A DNA stretch of 64,000 nt from JACCYI01 sp963828075 (lineage in GTDB: Bacteria > Actinomycetota > Thermoleophilia > Solirubrobacterales > Solirubrobacteraceae), in NCBI GenBank assembly GCA_963828075.1, contig CAWHDH010000017.1, forward strand, positions 186,001-250,000, in the 5' to 3' direction. Below the pieces are notes generated by a model. That model did no database searches, was not told the origin of the DNA, and saw nothing but the letters and a program-made list of their open reading frames with translations. Position 1 is the stretch's first letter. Every line of letters begins with the position of its first letter. Positions 61,026-64,000 of the stretch are shown here, in pieces. The position numbers and the translations under genes were made by a program.

Positions 61026-61088
61026 GCGAGTAGCCGCAAGGCTCAAGCAGCGCCAGGCATGCTTCTCGACCTCGGCTCGAACGGAGCG

Positions 61089-61406
61089 CTAGGGGCCGGT
61101 TGCTTCGTCCGCGTTGCGCCTGACGTTCTCGGCGGCGCGTTCCGCGTCGGCCTTGCTGGGGAACGCCGTGCCCGACGCCGCGACCTTGTTGCTCGACTCC
61201 CAGGCGCGCCAGCGCCATTTTGCGCCGGTGCCCTCGTAGATCTCGAAGCGGGCCGTGTACGCGCTCACTTTGAACGCCTTACATGCGCGCGTCGCAAACG
61301 GCAGGCTGGGGAACGATTCGCCCGCCCAGGCCGCCACCTCGTTGGTGTTGCCGTAGAGCCGCCACGTGTAGTCGCCAGACGGCGCGGCCCCGACTTTGAA
61401 GTACAT
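61089..61406 (-). CDS. YegP/DUF1508-like protein with two repeats
   Basis: A 105-residue protein. Its second half is a good DUF1508 unit: ARFEIYEGTGAKWRWRAWES, SNKVAASGTAFPSKADAERA, ENVRRNA. The first half (YTWRLYGNTNEVAAWAGESF, ATRACKAFKVSA) is a diverged copy. DUF1508 proteins form small dimeric beta-alpha folds; their function is unknown. Single-gene unit with its own upstream region. Confidence 0.75.
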   Translation of the reverse strand: MYFKVGAAPSGDYTWRLYGNTNEVAAWAGESFPSLPFATRACKAFKVSAYTARFEIYEGTGAKWRWRAWESSNKVAASGTAFPSKADAERAAENVRRNADEATGP

Positions 61407-61535
61407 GCTCGTCCCCTAAGTGCGTGTCGGCACAAAATAGTTCCAAGGTCGGATCGATGTCGGCTTGGCCGATGATTCTCCCGTGGCCGCGCGGTCACTA
61501 GGACAGACGCTCGCGAACGGACGAAGGAGGACACC

Positions 61536-62236
61536 GTGTCATCCAGCACCGGAGCTGCGAACACGAACGGCCGCGTACTCGAGTACTACGCCCGCCCGGC
61601 GGCGATCACCGCGCTCGGGAGGCACGCCGAGCGCGTCGAGGGGCTGCCTGACGACGTGGGCGAGCTCGCCCGCGTCATGCAGGGCGTGTTCATCTACGAC
61701 GCCGTCGCGAGCGAGTTCTACGGGTGCGACCTGTCCCCGGAGCGCCAAGGCGCGATCCACCTCAGGCCCGTCGAGGAGCTGCTCGACGCCATTTTCGCCC
61801 TCGACGGGCGCCCGCTATCGACACCGCGGCCGCCGGAGAAGCGGCTCGCCGCGCGGTGTCACCACTTCGCGCGCCTGCTCGTCGCGGTCGTGCGGGCCAA
61901 GGGCGTCCCCGCCCGTGTGCGCGGCGGCTTCGGCGCGTACTTCGGCCCCGACTCCTTCGAGGACCACGTGCTCTGTGAGGTCTGGGACGCGAGCGGCCGG
62001 CGCTGGGTGCTCGTCGATCCGCAGTTCGACGAGGTGTTCCGCGAGCGGCTCGGCATCGAGCACGACCACCTCGACGTACCGCGCGACCAGTTCATCGTCG
62101 CGGCGGATTTGCGAGCACGCCGGACGACTCGTTCGACGACCTGCGCGCGCGCTACGAGACCGACGATCGGCTGCGTGCGCCGGCGACGGTGTTTAACGCC
62201 ATCCTGGACCGTCCGGAGCCGTCGCACGTGCCGTAG
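61536..62236 (+). pseudogene. Transglutaminase-like protein with a late frame break
   Basis: GTG 61536 has AAGGAGG at ideal spacing. The frame encodes a transglutaminase-like core: RCHHFARLLVAVVRAKGVPA (the catalytic Cys position of the papain-like fold is read here as RCHH), RVRGGFGAYF, DHVLCEVWDASGRRW and VLVDPQFDEVF with the His and Asp. At about 62107 the frame slips; adding one base gives FASTPDDSFDDLRARYETDD and ends EPSHVP with a stop at 62234-62236. Without repair the protein would run on into antisense of the malic enzyme gene. The core is intact, so the break affects only the last 45 residues. Confidence 0.72.
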
Positions 62237-62249
62237 GCGGATCAGAAGC

Positions 62250-63578
62250 TCACAGGTGGGTCGGCGCGCGCTCGAGGTCGCCGACCCCGCTGTCGAGCGC
62301 CGCCTGCTTGACCGCCTGCGCGACGGCCTCGTGCACCTCGCGGTCGAGCACGCTCGGGACGAGCTCTGACTCGACGGTGAGCCCCGCCAGCGTCCAGGCC
62401 GCGGCGCGCTTCATCTCGAGGTTGATCGCGCTGGCGCCGGCCAGCAGCGCGCCGCGGAAGATGCCCGGGTAGCCGAGCACGTTGTTGACGCTCGTCCCGT
62501 CGGCGGCGAACGCGGCGCCGGCGGCGAGCGCGACGTCGGGATCGATCTCCGGCTCGGGGTTCGTGAGCGCGAGGATGACCTGGCCCGGCTGGACCATCTC
62601 GGGCGTGATGAGACCGGGCCGGCCGCTGGTGGCGACGACGACGTCGGCATCGCGCATCACGCTCTCGAGGTCGCCGATCTCGATGCCGCGGTCGCGGGCA
62701 CGGTCCTGCGCGACCGGGTTCGGGTCGCTCGCCAGCACGCGGCGCACGCCGGCGTCGTGGATGAGCGTGGCGATCCCGAAGCCGGCGGCACCGAGGCCGA
62801 TCTGGCCGACCACCGCCTCGTCGAGCCGCTTGCCGACGTGCCGGCACGCCGCGATCGCCGCGCTGAAGGTGACCACGGCGGTGCCGTGGACGTCGTCGTG
62901 CATGACCGGCTGGGGGAGGGCCTCGATCAGCCGGCGCTCGATCTCGAAGCACTCGGGGGCCGAGATGTCCTCGAGGTGGATGCCGCCGAACCCGGGGGCG
63001 ATGCGCACGACGGTCTCGACGAACTCGTCGACGTCCTTGGTGTCGACGAGGATGGGGACGGCGCTGACCCCGGCGAGCTGCGCGTAGAAGATCGCCTTGC
63101 CCTCCATCACCGGCATGCTCGCCACCGGGCCGATGTCGCCGAGGCCGAGGACCCGCGTGCCGTTCGTGCAGATGGCGACGCTGCGCCCGATCATCGTGAA
63201 CCGCCGCGCGAGCTGCGGGAACTCGGCGATCGCGAGCGACACCCGCGCGACCCCGGGCGTGTAGACGTCGCGCACGTCCTGGTTGGTGCGGATCTGCTGG
63301 CGGGCGACGACCTCGAGCTTGCCGCCGTCGTGGGCGATGAAGGCGCGGTCGTGGAACCAGATCACGCGGATGCCGGGCAGCGCGCCCAGCACGGCCGCGA
63401 GCTCCTCGCCGTGGGGCTTGTCGCGCAGCTCGACCGTCACCTCGCGCAGCGCCTCGTTGCGACCGACGTTGATGGTGGTCACGTCGCCGATCAGGCCGCC
63501 GTGCTCAGCGATGGCCGTCGCCACCTTGGCAAGCTGCCCCGGCTTGTGCGGGATCCGCAGCCGGTAGGTGCAGTCCAT
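62250..63578 (-). CDS. NAD(P)-dependent malic enzyme with N-terminal ACT domain
   Basis: A 442-residue enzyme; ATG 63578 begins the ACT domain (YRLRIPHKPGQLAKVATAIA), a ligand-binding regulatory module of about 80 residues. The malic enzyme follows: DVYTPGVARVSLAIAEFP, GLGDIGPVASMPVMEGKA, HLEDISAPECFEIERRL (metal site EDxxAPxCF), DDVHGTAVVT and the cofactor fold VGQIGLGAAGFGIATL. It converts malate to pyruvate and CO2. The ACT fusion is found in some actinobacteria and Firmicutes and suggests control by an amino acid. Confidence 0.93.
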   Translation of the reverse strand: MDCTYRLRIPHKPGQLAKVATAIAEHGGLIGDVTTINVGRNEALREVTVELRDKPHGEELAAVLGALPGIRVIWFHDRAFIAHDGGKLEVVARQQIRTNQDVRDVYTPGVARVSLAIAEFPQLARRFTMIGRSVAICTNGTRVLGLGDIGPVASMPVMEGKAIFYAQLAGVSAVPILVDTKDVDEFVETVVRIAPGFGGIHLEDISAPECFEIERRLIEALPQPVMHDDVHGTAVVTFSAAIAACRHVGKRLDEAVVGQIGLGAAGFGIATLIHDAGVRRVLASDPNPVAQDRARDRGIEIGDLESVMRDADVVVATSGRPGLITPEMVQPGQVILALTNPEPEIDPDVALAAGAAFAADGTSVNNVLGYPGIFRGALLAGASAINLEMKRAAAWTLAGLTVESELVPSVLDREVHEAVAQAVKQAALDSGVGDLERAPTHL

Positions 63579-63644
63579 GGCCACGCCGGGGTACGTACCC
63601 GTCTCGCCCGGGGCGACACCCCCGGCGTGTAGGTTGCTCGCGAA

Positions 63645-64000
63645 ATGCGGATCCTCATCCTTGGGTCGGGGGGCGTCGGCGCCGCCACCGCCGCGATCGC
63701 TCGCCGCCGGGACTTCTTCGATCGCATGGTGCTCGCGGATATCGACGCGGCCCGTGCCGAGCGCGCGATCGCCGGCCTCGACGACGGCCGCTTCGCGTCG
63801 ACGGGGATCGACGCAAGCGACCGCGCCGCGGTGGTGGAGCTGGCCCGCGCCGAGCGCGCGGACCTGATCCTCAACGCGTGCGACCCGCGGCTCAACCCGC
63901 CGATCTTCGAGGCGGCGCTCGAGGCCCGCTGCACCTACCTCGACATGGCGATGACGCTCGCCGAGGCCCACCCCGAGGATCCCTACTCCAAGCCCGGCGT
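63645..64000 (+). CDS. Saccharopine dehydrogenase-like protein, 5' part (runs off window)
   Basis: ATG 63645 opens a frame that continues past the window end. The visible 118 residues are an NAD(P)-binding fold: MRILILGSGGVGAATAAIAR, VLADIDAARAERAIAGL, RADLILNACDPRLNPPIFEA and YLDMAMTLAEAHPEDPYSKP. This matches the saccharopine dehydrogenase/lysine-ketoglutarate reductase-like family, which includes homospermidine and carboxynorspermidine enzymes. It diverges from the malic enzyme gene with 66 bp between starts. The substrate domain is outside the window. Confidence 0.82.
   Translation, partial: MRILILGSGGVGAATAAIARRRDFFDRMVLADIDAARAERAIAGLDDGRFASTGIDASDRAAVVELARAERADLILNACDPRLNPPIFEAALEARCTYLDMAMTLAEAHPEDPYSKPG

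Overview
The window is very GC-rich, with tight NTGA/TGATG start-stop overlaps, GTG and occasional TTG starts, Gram-positive-type lipoproteins and Tat-like signals, mycothiol-type formaldehyde detoxification, DUF3311/SSS/CstA transporters, MoxR-DUF58-VWA genes and a cobalamin riboswitch upstream of metE. This fits an actinomycete, and the gene mix resembles the Thermoleophilia (Solirubrobacter/Conexibacter type). The lineage is inferred from protein families, since the window holds no rRNA or tRNA. It is a chromosomal segment. No integrase, transposase, CRISPR array or prophage was seen.

Layout. 1-8.0 kb: truncated regulator plus SRPBCC protein; a coupled cassette of a tiny membrane protein, a NoeA-like methyltransferase and a membrane sulfatase-fold enzyme; PH-domain protein; membrane glycosyltransferase; HD-GYP protein. 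8.1-18.6 kb: envelope-stress island with two response regulator/kinase pairs, an exported intradiol dioxygenase, HtrA coupled to a VWA protein, and a second MoxR-DUF58-VWA operon. 18.6-25.6 kb: tandem 56-bp palindromes, an orphan protein with the LQRTAGNQAV motif of contractile-injection-system cargo, secreted FG-GAP and SGNH proteins, a triple-repeat secreted protein, and an SSS symporter-sigma factor-membrane protein operon. 25.7-30.3 kb: DUF3311-CstA, an ArsR-regulated CDF metal exporter, and the wreck of a divergent lysE/lrp pair. 30.4-39.1 kb: two polar amino-acid ABC transporters (the first led by an IclR gene), pyrD, and class I HMG-CoA reductase. 39.1-48.3 kb: phosphorylase-like protein, ECF sigma factor with a 47-aa gene before it, DDAH-like hydrolase, two decayed genes, DUF899, SemiSWEET, S4 protein and an FAD oxidoreductase. 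48.3-55.3 kb: a huge secreted metalloprotease/P-domain/FG-GAP protein, then metE and a MetE-like gene behind a cobalamin riboswitch. 55.3-64.0 kb: unknown secreted proteins, TAP-like peptidase, mycothiol-type formaldehyde dehydrogenase with its metallo-hydrolase, DUF998, transglutaminase, ACT-malic enzyme and the start of a saccharopine-dehydrogenase-like gene.

A cross-cutting observation is that six reading frames (near 9250, 29700, 43350, 48127, 60028 and 62107) are each repaired by adding exactly one base. This looks more like a deletion-type sequencing or assembly error than six independent pseudogenes, although at least the lysE/lrp and LysR/hydrolase regions are genuinely rearranged. 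The most interesting candidates for new biology are the DPGTGS-methyltransferase-sulfatase cassette, the orphan LQRTAGNQAV protein next to the tandem palindromes, and the 47-aa gene and palindrome in front of the ECF sigma factor.
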